From Ziziphus jujuba (Eukaryota > Streptophyta > Magnoliopsida > Rosales > Rhamnaceae): a stretch of DNA of 64,000 nucleotides. This document shows positions 36,101 through 46,225 of this stretch, in pieces. The stretch covers positions 19,117,001 through 19,181,000 of the forward strand of contig NC_083387.1 in the NCBI RefSeq assembly GCF_031755915.1, given 5' to 3'. Both the position numbers and the translations under genes were made by a program. Under the pieces are notes generated by a model. The model saw nothing but the letters and a program-made list of their open reading frames with translations, searched no databases and was not told the origin of the DNA. Position 1 is the stretch's first letter. Every line of letters starts with the position of its first letter.

Positions 36101-37005
36101 CCTCCCCCTCCAGACAATCTTTTACTAGACCAATCATAGAATCAATGTCTTATGATAATGTATCTAAAAGAGATCAAGAAATTGAAAAAGATTTACAAAG
36201 AATTAAAATACAAAAATTAAAACAATTAAAGTTAGAAAATGAAATTAAAATTTTCAAATTAAAATCAATTCATAACACTGGACAGGTTAGTCAACCTCGT
36301 TACAGTGATGAAGAAATTCAATCAATTCAATCATCTACGGCTTCAGATTTCATAGATCACCAATTAAACACACTTAATAAACCATTTAAACCATATTGGA
36401 AACAATTAAATAAAGAAATGATGTTTGATAAAAATCATGAAAAATTAATGAAATATTGAAAGTCGCTTACTAGAGAACAAAAAGAACATATATGGCAAAG
36501 TTGGAAACATTTAATGTTACAGATCAAATCTGATATACAATTTTTCAACTTTCTTGAAAAACATTATCACGAATTAAAAGATTTAAAAACATTAACTAAA
36601 GAAAAATGGATTAAATCAGATCAATCAACAGTTCTATCAAGTTATCCTCCAATTGAAAAGATAATCATTCTTCACTTAAAAAGCCAAAATCGTAGCCTCA
36701 TCATTTAAACCTTTTACTCATGAAAGTAAAGATTTAATCAATGAAATCAAAAAAGTTATTGAACAAAATAATTATATGAAACAGAGTATTAGTACAGTAG
36801 GAAAACAATTAGATAAGATAGAAACAAAACTTGAAAATTCAAACAAAGATGAACATAAAACACAACCCCTCATAAAATTTCCAGATATTACAAAAATTCC
36901 AACCCTTCCAATTAAAACAAATCAAATTAGTCAACTCTTAAAAGAATTAAAATTAAAAATAGAAGCTTCATCATCCAAACCCAAAACCGAAGCCTTATAA
37001 TCAAA
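36100..37005 (+). pseudogene. coiled-coil region between movement and coat proteins
   Basis: The region is Lys, Glu, Gln and Leu-rich with heptad-like spacing (EIEKDLQRIKIQKLKQLKLE, later STVGKQLDKIETKLENSNKD). It holds two in-frame stops (TGA near 36457, TAA at 36706) and a frameshift. The position suggests an assembly or aphid-factor-like segment; the function is inferred. Confidence 0.55.
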
Positions 37006-38340
37006 TCTCACCACAATTAATAATCAACATTCATCTGGTTCAAAATCAAATAAATCTTCTTTAGATAATCACCTTCATAGGCTTAAAAATAAAAAACCAA
37101 GATTTGATAAATTTAAACAATGGAATAATAAACCCTTACCTCTAGAATTTCAAGAATCAATTCATAAAAATCAATTCTCTATCAATTCCAATAAATTATA
37201 TGAATGGAACATTGATGGATTAAAAGAACAAGAAATCTTAAACAAATTACATCATATGTCAATGGTTGCTAATAGTTATTTTAATAATCAAAATCTTACA
37301 CAACCAGAAATTGTTGAATTATATTAGTCACATGCTTGACCGGTACATTACATCACTGGTGGGTAAAACATTTAACAGATAAATCTAAATCAAAAATCAT
37401 CCATGCTACTAAATTAGATAAAGAAGGATTCCCAATATTCGATGAAAGAATAGGCCAAGGTGTCCCATACGGAGTCAATACCTTGTTAGCCACAATAATT
37501 AGACATTTTATAGGAACCCCCACTGCTATATAAGAAAGAATATATAGTCAATTAACAAATTTACATTGTTCAAATCTGAGTGATTTTGAGTGGTATGTAC
37601 AAACATTTACCACCGGAATTATGATGAGAGATAACAGTAATCAACACTTTTGAAAAGAAAAATTCGTAAATGGATTACCATAATTATTTGCTAAAAAAAT
37701 AAGAACTATATTAAGTAATGATTGTGGTCACATAGATTACGATTCATTAACTTATGGAGACATAGTCTCAATAATAAAAAAAGAAGGTTTAAAAATCTGT
37801 ACAGACATGAAAAACAAAATATGGATTAGGAAATTTCTATCAACAATATGGTCTATCTTCGATAGCACCGTCTAAGAGACATAAAATCCAATAAAGATTA
37901 AATAATAAAAATTTTAGAAATAATAATTATTACAAAAATAAATCTTATTCATACAAGAACAAATCAAGTCTTGACAAATTCTATAAATCAACCAAAAATA
38001 AACTTCAAAAAGACTCGAAAGACAAAACCAAAGTCAAATGTTTTAAATGTAATAAATTTGGTCATTTTTCGAACGAATGTCAAGTTAAGTAAGCCATCAA
38101 ACAATTAGAAATTCCAAAAATCAAAAACAAAACTTAATCAATGTCTTAGGCATTCACAACATAGATAGTGAACATAGTGAAAATAACATATACACTGAAT
38201 CAAGTAGTTACGATGAATCAAGTGATAATTCAGATTTTAGCAGTCAATCTGATACTCCTAACATCAATTTAGGCTGTCTAGATGCATGCTGCAATAAATC
38301 AATTAATGTCTTAACTAATTCCACTGAAGAAGAAAACATA
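37005..38340 (+). pseudogene. coat protein remnant with CCHC zinc knuckle
   Basis: The capsid-like core lies at about 37330-37800 (TGTLHHWWVKHLTDKS, IGQGVPYGVNTL, IRHFIGTPTAI). It is followed by a basic Lys/Asn/Tyr-rich stretch and a knuckle CFKCNKFGHFSNEC (38039-38080), then an acidic Ser/Asp/Glu tail. Several stops replace Trp, Gln or Arg codons, as judged by flanking conservation. The protein would package the viral genome. Confidence 0.75.
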
Positions 38341-39190
38341 ATATTAGAATTACTTTGAAAATTAGACAATCCAAATGATAGAATAGAATATATGAAAAAA
38401 TACAAAAAGATAATCATTGCTAATCATCCTGAAACCAATCAGAATGATAAAAGTTCACAAAAAATATGTTTAACAGAAGCTTTTTAAAAACATTCAATAA
38501 CACAAAATCTAAACACATAACAATCCAAGATTTACAGATTGAAATCAAAATCATCAAATCTGAAACCAAACAATTAAAATTAGAAAATCACTTAATCAAA
38601 CAACAGTTACACTTTACACTTAATCAAACAACACTTTATTCGATGGATCCCTCGAACCAGATGAAGGATCATCTCATGATAATTGTTTAGCATCAATTCA
38701 AAAAATCAAATTTAAAAAATGGCATACACAAATCATAATAATCATCAAAGATTTTCAATTTACCATAATTGCACTTTTAGATTTAAGTGCTGATTTAAAT
38801 TGTGTCGAAGAAGGTCTCATACGTAGTCAATATTATACTAAAACTAAAGAAAAATGATCATCTACTAATGGAAGCAAAATGGATTTAAAATATGAAATCA
38901 GTAAAGCACATATTTGTCATAATAAAATTTGTTTCAAAACATCATTTGTCCTTGTTAGAAACATGACAGATCAAGTAATTTTAGGTATCCCATTTATTTT
39001 TTTACTATATCCATTCACCACAAAAAATGATGGAATAATCAATTATCCTTTAGGAGAAAAAGTTAAACTTGAATTCTTACAACAATCAACTCATATCCAA
39101 GCCTTAAAAGAAGCTTCAATCTCGTACACAATCACTCAAATCCAACATAATAACATTCATTCTAAGACTCTTTATTGTCTTGCTTCATCC
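38340..39190 (+). pseudogene. aspartic protease remnant
   Basis: After a Glu/Leu-rich segment, the retropepsin-like domain is seen from about 38750: ALLDLSADLNC at the active-site position, then KAHICHNKICFKTSFVLVRN and QVILGIPF. The catalytic loop reads D-L-S where D-S/T-G is expected, so the enzyme would be inactive even if translated. A stop at 38856-38858 splits the domain. Confidence 0.75.
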
Positions 39191-39390
39191 AAACTTAATT
39201 CTGCTTTACCAATCCATTTTCATTCTAGAATTTGGATTTCTTCTGAATACACTACTCTCCAAAAAATAATTTTTTGTCTAGTATTATATATATGTTTTTC
39301 ATGGATGTTTTCAAATTATGTTTTCAACCATTCTCCTGAAAACAATAATAAACCAATTTTATTTATTACCCTAACAAACTTTCCTTGCAG
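39190..39390 (+). other. deletion scar: RT and RNase H missing
   Basis: Caulimovirid genomes carry RT and RNase H directly after the protease. Here the sequence passes from the end of the protease region (about 39190) through about 200 bp without pol motifs into sequence resembling the region upstream of the viroplasmin domain (about 39390). No YxDD motif occurs in any frame between them. Confidence 0.7.
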
Positions 39391-39850
39391 CATGTCCTGA
39401 CCAATTGGTTACATGATAATCAGAAACAATTCAGTTCCAATTTGGAGCACCGAAGTTGAAGAAAGAAATTCCCTAACTAAGTTTGAATTAGATATTCCCC
39501 AAAAAGCTTTGATAAACTCTATATGGAATGCCACAACATTCGACAGTGACGAACAAAGATCTGACATTTTTAATGCTTTAGAAAATCTTTGCTTTTATCT
39601 CTAGTTAATTCGAGAAAAACCAGATAATCAATATTTTCCTCATTACCTAGTTCTTAATAATCAAACCTCCGGACTATACAAAACATGGTCCCAAGTAGCC
39701 CATGCAATAGCCAGCTAATTAGGAACCCAATACCATGGTTTCTATAGTTTAAGAGAAGCTTTACAAGTAACCATTCGTGAATTAGGCCCATAAGCCTTCA
39801 TTCACCCATAGGTTAGAATGGACCCAGATTTTTCAAGAACATTTCGTTGT
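39390..39850 (+). pseudogene. viroplasmin / translational transactivator-like domain
   Basis: The frame 39413-39604 and its continuation contain a short conserved block (HYLVLNNQTSGLYKTWSQV then FYSLREAL) typical of the small Cauli_VI (RNase H N-terminal-like) fold of caulimovirus ORF VI products. That protein forms inclusion bodies and promotes reinitiation of translation. Stops at about 39602, 39715 and 39790 break it. Confidence 0.6.
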
Positions 39851-41215
39851 CACTCAAAATCACCAAAACAATTTTAATCAATCTTCTAGGTTTAAAACTG
39901 CCCATAGAATGCAATAACCCATCATTCCTCATCTTACTATCCTTGTTGATCCACACAATACAATACCTCAAAGGGTATATGGACCATCGTTGCCTCCACC
40001 GCTACCTTTTTCAAATGCATTCCAATGACTTAGAAACCTAGAAATTGAATGTGATGACTTAAACTATAGGATTGCCTTAGTTGATGTTGAAAACAAGGAT
40101 CTTCAATGAGACCTTGATATCAGTAGATGAATAATCAAATAATTTGAAAAAATGAAAAGAAAAAAATTCCCTAATCAATACAGGTGCAGCATCAGAAATG
40201 GTGCGCACAGTTCGCCCAAAGGTTGCAGATCAAGATTGGGATGAAAAAATAATATTCTTCTATCAACATGAATGGTTACGATAGTTCGGAGCCCAACTTC
40301 TTTAAGAAATCATAACAAAAATATGGGATTTGAAGAAGAAGGAATTTTATGAAGAATATGCTTTTCTCTAAAATATAATTGAAACCTTAATCACACAGGA
40401 TGACGAATTCCCAAAACGATGGGCTCGAGGAGTTTTCCTTCATCACTGTGCCAGGCTTTCTAATCACAGCTATTTAAAACCAGAATGCAAAGAGCAACAT
40501 GAAGACTTATCTCTAGCAGAATATCTTCATGAATTTGCCTATTCTATTCAAAAGGTTTGAATTGACATGAGAACATTCAAAGAGTTTGAATATCAAGGCA
40601 AGCTGATTAGTCTCACCAAATTACATGATTGCGGACTCATAGGATGAGTTTTGTTCACTAACATCAACCAGATGGCGGATTGGACAGAACTCATTTCCCA
40701 AGGAAAACCCTAAACCATGTGTTACCATTCACATTGAATCTTCTCCACCAGAATGGATTCATGGATGGGAACTTGCAAGACATGTCATTAGGATTATACG
40801 AAGAAAATATTTCAATGATGATTTAATCATGGATTCCGCTTTAAGAAAAAGTCACATTCCATATGATCAATAGCTTAGGCACTGTAGGGCAGATATCACT
40901 GCTAGAAATTTTGATCTCCAAGCTTTTACCCAAAACTTCAAGCTTTTTTAAGAAGATTTCAGGCAAAAAATCCTTTTCCATCAGACACTCATGCCAAAAG
41001 AATCACCACAGTTTTCTATAAAAACAATGTATATAGACTTGATTGCGTATTATACAAAAATGATACGTGATAATGGACATCTAGGAGTATACAACCTTGA
41101 AGATATTAACGACTCCGACTCCAATAGTGACTTCCTTAATAATGATGATCTGTTCAAATCTCATGAAGATGATGTCGAATATTATAACATCACCAACATG
41201 ATGGAAGGATGAATG
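39850..41215 (+). pseudogene. decayed downstream part of the last viral ORF
   Basis: The sequence can be followed in changing frames. Readable pieces include FPKRWARGVFLHHCAR and YLHEFAYSIQKV around 40410-40560, and a final open segment 40991-41212 with an acidic region LEDINDSDSNSDFLNNDDLF, stopping at TGA. I do not recognise a specific enzyme. Confidence 0.45.
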
Positions 41216-41473
41216 AGTCATCATGCCTAAGGACAATCAAATTCAGGAATCTCTGACAGTACTGAGTTATTTTTGGTGTTCCACTCATAAAAGAATCACA
41301 AGATTTACTAATCAAAATCACTGTTTATGAATAGTAAAAAGTAGGTACTATTTATCAACATGGTTAAAGTAGATACTATTCACTGACATGATTAAAACAG
41401 ATCAAAAGAAATCACGAGATCAATAGTGGCTTTTCAATAGGAAAAATCAATCATTCAATCATAACTCCTTTGC

Positions 41474-41484
41474 CTATAAAAAGG
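41474..41484 (+). promoter_or_regulatory. pararetroviral TATA box
   Basis: CTATAAAAAGG lies in the intergenic region after the last ORF, the place of the single genome-length-RNA promoter in Caulimoviridae. Transcription would start near 41505-41515. Confidence 0.65.
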
Positions 41485-41514
41485 AAGCTCTCCATCCAGA
41501 AGAGGGCAGAGCTT

Positions 41515-42056
41515 GTTCAGAACCAGAGCTTGTTTAGAACATTCAAAGCTTCTCAGAGAGTTCTTTTCTTTGTAGATTTCAGAATCTCTCACATTTAATT
41601 TGTAATAAAATATTTTCTAATTTGAGTGCTTAGTTTTTTAAGTGAACTGAGTGCATCTCTTGTAATCAACTGAGATACCAATCTGTGGTATTCCTCTTTA
41701 ATCAAGTAAGCATTTCATTGTTTTAAATTATCTATTTTAAATTTATATTTTCAATATATTTTCAGTTTATATAATCAAAATCTATATTTTCTTTATATTG
41801 CTTGGCTGGTTCTACCACCTTCAATATTTTATTTAATCATTAATTGTTCTTGGCTGGCTTTGCCGCCTCTTCTCTGTGTTTCTGATTCTCTGCTCATATT
41901 ATCTAATACTCTATATTTTCTTCATATTGCTTGGCTAGTTCTACCACTTTCAATATTTTATTTAATCATTAATTGTTCTTGGCTGGCTTTCCTACCTCTT
42001 CTCTGCGTTTCTAATTCTCCGCTCATAATATCTAACACTTTATTATCCCCCTTTGT
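41515..42056 (+). promoter_or_regulatory. pararetroviral leader with poly(A) signal and a 129-bp direct repeat
   Basis: An AATAAA (within TAATAAAATATTT, about 41604) lies shortly downstream of the predicted start, as expected for a terminally redundant viral RNA. A 129-bp direct repeat follows, with TATTGCTTGGCT(G/A)GTTCTACCAC and ATCATTAATTGTTCTTGGCT in both copies (about 41782-41910 and 41911-42039). Confidence 0.65.
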
Positions 42057-42069
42057 TGGTATCAGAGCC
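42057..42069 (+). other. pararetroviral primer-binding site
   Basis: TGGTATCAGAGCC is a perfect complement of the initiator tRNA-Met 3' end, the minus-strand primer of Caulimoviridae and the conventional origin of their circular map. Recognisable viral sequence ends a few bases later. Confidence 0.85.
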
Positions 42070-42440
42070 ATAAGTGTTTCGATCTATATGTATATATATA
42101 TATATATATACATATATATGCATATTTATTCATTTAAATTAGTTATTATTAAAAGCTGGATTTAAAATAGTTACTTAACCAATTATTGATAATTGAGTAT
42201 TTTATAAATTTCAAAAAGGGTTTAGATGCTTATGTTGATTTAAGAATAAAATAATATTTTGTTTATTTATTTGCTTACTTAATTATATAGTTAATTTATT
42301 TATTTATTTATTTAATTATGATTGTCTACATTTGGGCATACCACTTAGCATGTATGTTATTGAATATTCGTTATCCGTTTTGGATTTTATGAGTTATATG
42401 TTGTTTTTGGGATTATGTTTATATATATATATATATATAC

Positions 42441-42600
42441 AGTCCGTTTATGGTGCGGACGGTCCTCATGCGGACCACAGTATTGGTGACGGTTTTTCAT
42501 AGTATTGGTGACAATTTTCTAAGAAATCATCGTTAATACTATGAAAAACCGTCACTAATACTACAGCCCTCATGCGGACCGTCCTCACCATAGAATTTCC
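42441..42600. mobile_element. hairpin MITE, family 1, best copy
   Basis: The sequence is a near-perfect palindrome: ATGGTGCGGACGGTCCTCAT...TGACGGTTTTTCATAGTATT on the left is repeated inverted on the right, ending CACCATAGAATTTCC, with a short loop around 42518-42529. It has no coding capacity. (TA)n lies immediately on both sides (42420-42439 and 42602-42619), so the target was probably a TA microsatellite. Confidence 0.88.
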
Positions 42601-43934
42601 GTATATATATATATATATTTATGTGTATGTGCACATATATATTTATATTTATGACTAAGTGTGTAAATATATTCTTATGGATTTTTAGGGGTATATTTGT
42701 TATGTTTAATTGTGATCCTTTGATGAATTTAGATTTAATATGTTATTTACATTTATATTATCAAATTATGCTAATGTATTTAAAATGTTGTATTTGGTTT
42801 TAGCTAATCTTATGCATTTATTTCAAATAATGATTTATACTTTGGATATATAAATTTTGATGATGGATATTTTATGAGAAATATTTCTGATTTATTTAAT
42901 GATTTATCAATTTAGTTCTTTATTTATTTATGCTGATGGAAGAGAATTAAAAGTTTTAAAAATACTCAATATTAAAATGATGTTATCGTAGTATATTTCA
43001 TTAAAAATTATATTTTAGGTTTAATAAATATTTATTTATTTACTTATCTACTTATTTATTAAATTTATTTATTTGATTGTTTAAAACAATTAAAATATGG
43101 TTTTAAGATGTAATTATGAGGAGTTGACATTTTTTTTCGAAATTATATACTTTATGTGACTAGTTGGTATGTAGATGCACCATATGATACTGGTGTTCTG
43201 TACTGTTACATTATGGATCAACACGTAGGTTATATTTAGTTGTCATTTGTGAGCCGTGGTGAGCAGGAGCGGGCAGGTATTTTGTGGTGATAGTATTAGG
43301 TAGGTATTTTGCAATGACAGTATCAGCGACCCTTCCCAAGGCCAAAGGACGGAAGGTTTAGCCATTCCTATAAGAGCTAAAGGCAAGAACATTGGTAGGT
43401 ATTTTGCACAGTGAGCAATAACTGCTCCCTTTTTATTAGGATAGTGGATTATTTAGCACCAGAATCATTTGGAAGGTAATGGGGCATGCTTAGGTTCTAT
43501 TCTCCTTCCCCTACCTGTGAACTGGTGTTTGGGACTAAAAGCATCATTTGGCAGTGGTGTTATACCGTATGGTGCATCAGGTGTTCTTTTGACACACATG
43601 TATATATGTTATATTATGTCTGTATGTGCTATACTACACGAAGGCAACAATACAATTTGGCTCATGAACAACCTAGGATTGTATTTCTATAACCTATGAT
43701 ACCAACGAGATAGATAGGTAACCACCTTTAGCTGTATTGGTAGCAGTATACCTACGAAAGCTGATATCATAGAACTATAGAATAACATACTATATAATAC
43801 ATCGAGTGTATCTCTGCTATGAATGTGCAAGTTATGTAATGTATTTATTAATTTCAGTTTTATTATGACTATTTATTATCATTATTATTTATTATTAATT
43901 GTTATTATTATTATTTTCATTATCATTATTGCTA

Positions 43935-43937
<3 letters not shown>

Positions 43938-43972
<35 letters not shown>

Positions 43973-44343
43973 TGTTAGTGATACTATTATTTATTTATTG
44001 TTATTGTTATTATTATTACTATTATTGTTATTATTATTATTAATGTAATTGTTATTATTATTTTTGTTGTTGTTGTTGTTATCATAGTCAACTACGCAAC
44101 TGTTGTATTTTAGTGAATTGATGTCTTAATGGATTTAGAGATATCATAGCCTTCGACCAAGTATCGTACCCTTTGGCAGGTATAGAAGCTTTCGAGTAGA
44201 TATTATAGCCTTCAGGCAGGTATTGTAGTCTTCGGGTAGGTATAGTAGCATTTAAGCAAGTATTATAGCCTCCGAGTAAATATATTAGCTTCTAGACTAG
44301 TATTGCATTTTTCAAGTACGTTATCTAAATTTCTTAGAAGGTT

Positions 44344-44380
<37 letters not shown>
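43938..44380. repeat. (ATT)n arrays flanking a 24-bp minisatellite
   Basis: (ATT)n lies at 43938-43971 and 44345-44380. Between them, 44145-44305 holds about seven imperfect units of the type TATAGCCTTCGGGCAGGTAT, the same unit as at 10010-10205. Confidence 0.8.
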
Positions 44381-44912
44381 CTTTAGTAGTAGTAATATTA
44401 TTATTATTATCTTTAGTAGTAGTAGTAGTAGTAGCATTTTTTTTATTATTATCTTCTATTTGCATTTATGTGTATGGTATATTCCAAGTTACTACAAAAA
44501 CATATGATTATAATAAGTTGGTGGTGTGAATGGCCATGAGTTATAAAAGTATGGATATTCCATGCTAAGTAAGGACTCGGGATAAGTCAGGGCTATTTGG
44601 GATCTATGTAACAAACTCTAGAAGAAATGCCGTCACCTATAAAGGTATTTTTGGTATATTAATTATTTCTTGTGTTTATATTCCAATGCTATTATTATTG
44701 AAGTCTTGCAAATTTTGTGAAAACTTGTTGTAAAGTGGGTGGAATAAGGTGAATGCATTTTTTTTAAATGAGTTTTCTATGCAAAGTACATTTGGAGGTG
44801 TCCCGTTTACAAGGGAGATGCTATCAGATTTTCTATAAAATTTTCGAATGGGTCCTCTAGTTGGGGACATGCTAGGTTTTTGATAGGGAACTCTTGGATG
44901 GTCTTGACAACT

Positions 44913-44924
44913 TGGTATTAGAGC
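44913..44924 (+). other. primer-binding site of element A
   Basis: TGGTATTAGAGC lies three bases after the LTR end and has one mismatch to the initiator tRNA-Met complement. Confidence 0.8.
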
Positions 44925-45145
44925 TTTAGGTTTTATTACCTTTGGAGGTTTTAGCATGTGGTGGCATATTCTAAACTATTGCCCACTATCATATAGTTAT
45001 GCTCTAAAGTTATACGTCTTTCCTGTTGTTGGTCAAGGGAATGATGTCACCATTTAGTTCATGCAGTAGGTGTAGGTTTTTTATAGTTTTACTCCTAATG
45101 GGATATGTAAAATTTTGAGGATGAAGTTTTATAAGAGGGGTAGAT
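44925..45145 (+). pseudogene. remaining interior of element A and its polypurine tract
   Basis: Only about 220 bp separate the primer-binding site from the 3' LTR. The last bases (TTTTGAGGATGAAGTTTTAT, AAGAGGGGTAGAT) resemble the end of a gypsy pol frame and its polypurine tract, as also seen before 47724. No gag or pol domain remains. Confidence 0.75.
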
Positions 45146-45611
45146 TGTAACACCTTGACCTAAAAAAGCGCTCTGAATTTAAACTTTTAACCAACTTTGA
45201 CTATGGTTGATTGGGGTTGATGACGTGGGTTTCATAGTTGACTTTTTACTACAAGAGGAATTCCACTTTAAGGCACCATGATGAAGTACTTGTCAACCCA
45301 AGTTTTAAGACTACTAGTATGCCAAAATTGAATATGAGATTGGAAAGTTATGGTCAAAACAAGGTGCAGCCCGCACTGATTGCAAGTCTAAGGTTGAATT
45401 TTTATTTTTATGAGTTTTGATTTTGACTCATGTACCATGTGATAGTAAGGTAGGAGGAATGTTTGGAGTTAGTTTTTATGGAAGGTACATTTTGGGGTGT
45501 CCAATTTATAGGAGAGATGATGTCAGATTTTCTGTAGAATTTCCAATGGAGTTTCCTTTAGTCATGGCCATCCTAGGGCTTTTGATAGGTAACTCTGGGA
45601 GGGTCTTGACA
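45146..45611 (+). mobile_element. 3' LTR of element A, internally deleted
   Basis: The first approximately 295 bp match the 5' LTR start (25295-25590) and the last approximately 150 bp match its end (44765-44909). The 3.5 kb or so between them in the 5' LTR is absent. It ends TTGACA next to the target duplication TCTCA. Confidence 0.82.
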
Positions 45612-46160
45612 TCTCACGTACAATTCACCTCGGATATCAGTCTATGAAAGATGTTGCCTTAAAGGTAGAGAGGTAGGCCTTGACACAAAGGTCTAAGCAC
45701 TGACCATATGATGGAATGTCTTTGAAGACCCCCAGCTAAAGATCATCTAAGAGGGGTAGCTTTACCTCAGGATCATTGGATGGTGGAGGATTCAAAAGGG
45801 GCACACATAGCCTCAAGGACAGTAGATCCTAGAAAGGTGTACACACTCAGGGCTCAAGATAATAGATAGTGAGCAGTAGTAGCCATTACCATACACCAAA
45901 TAGGCTAGGGCAGTTTTCATTTTACATGTAGCTTCTGTGGCAAGTGTCATGATGGACCGTGAAAGTGGGATGGATCATACTTTAATTATGGACAATAAAG
46001 ACACTTAAAAATGGATTGCCCCTATCAAGGGCACAACCAGGGTAGAGACTTGAGATTAGGTGCTTTGTTTCAGCAGACTGGCAGGTACAAAGCACAAGAT
46101 ACACAAACAAGCCGAACTTTAGGCAATTCTACTAGTACTAGATAATAGTCTGCATTTGTT
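45612..46160 (+). pseudogene. gag of element B, 3' part with zinc knuckles
   Basis: The sequence resumes the gag frame left at 25294 (SHVQFTSDISL, then DVALKVER...ALTQRSKH). It ends with two knuckle-like motifs at 45928-46024 (CSFCGKCHDG..., then YFNYGQ...HLKMDCP, the first Cys of the second one replaced by Tyr). Several stops are present. Confidence 0.75.
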
Positions 46161-46225
46161 CCCAGAAGTGGGGGTCAGAAAGGACAGCCCTTTATTAGAG
46201 ATAGGGTGCATGCTATAACCAAGCA

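Larger units (their letters stand above)
35540..42075 (+). mobile_element. endogenous pararetrovirus fragment (Caulimoviridae), RT lost
   Basis: The order from left to right is movement protein (5'-truncated), coiled-coil region, coat protein with zinc knuckle, aspartic protease, viroplasmin/transactivator-like domain, a downstream region, a promoter with TATA box, a leader and a tRNA-Met primer-binding site. No LTRs are present. This layout is that of Caulimoviridae; the genus is unresolved (Petuvirus-like or a related endogenous genus). Many stops and frameshifts show it is an old, non-infectious relic. (TA)n arrays lie near both ends (35394-35424 and 42091-42111). Confidence 0.85.
42076..44909 (+). 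mobile_element. 5' LTR of element A, last segment
   Basis: It is collinear at its 3' part with 8640-10617 (GATGCACCATATGATACTGG, the GAAGGCAAC block, (ATT)n, minisatellite) and ends CTTGACA. Its last approximately 150 bp (TACATTTGGAGGTGTCC...TTTTTGATAGGGAACTC) align with the end of the 3' LTR (45470-45611). A MITE is nested at 42441-42600. There are no genes. Confidence 0.8.
25295..45611 (+). mobile_element. Ty3/gypsy element A, almost interior-less, with nested insertions
   Basis: The outer ends are TGTAACATC (25295) and TTGACA (45611). The 5-bp duplication TCTCA is present on both sides (25290-25294 and 45612-45616), inside the gag of element B, whose frame continues across. The 5' LTR ends at 44909, the primer-binding site is 44913-44924, the polypurine tract lies at about 45133-45145 and the 3' LTR is 45146-45611. 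The interior is only about 236 bp, so nearly all gag-pol is gone. The 5' LTR carries element C', a pararetrovirus and a MITE; the 3' LTR is internally deleted. Confidence 0.85.
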
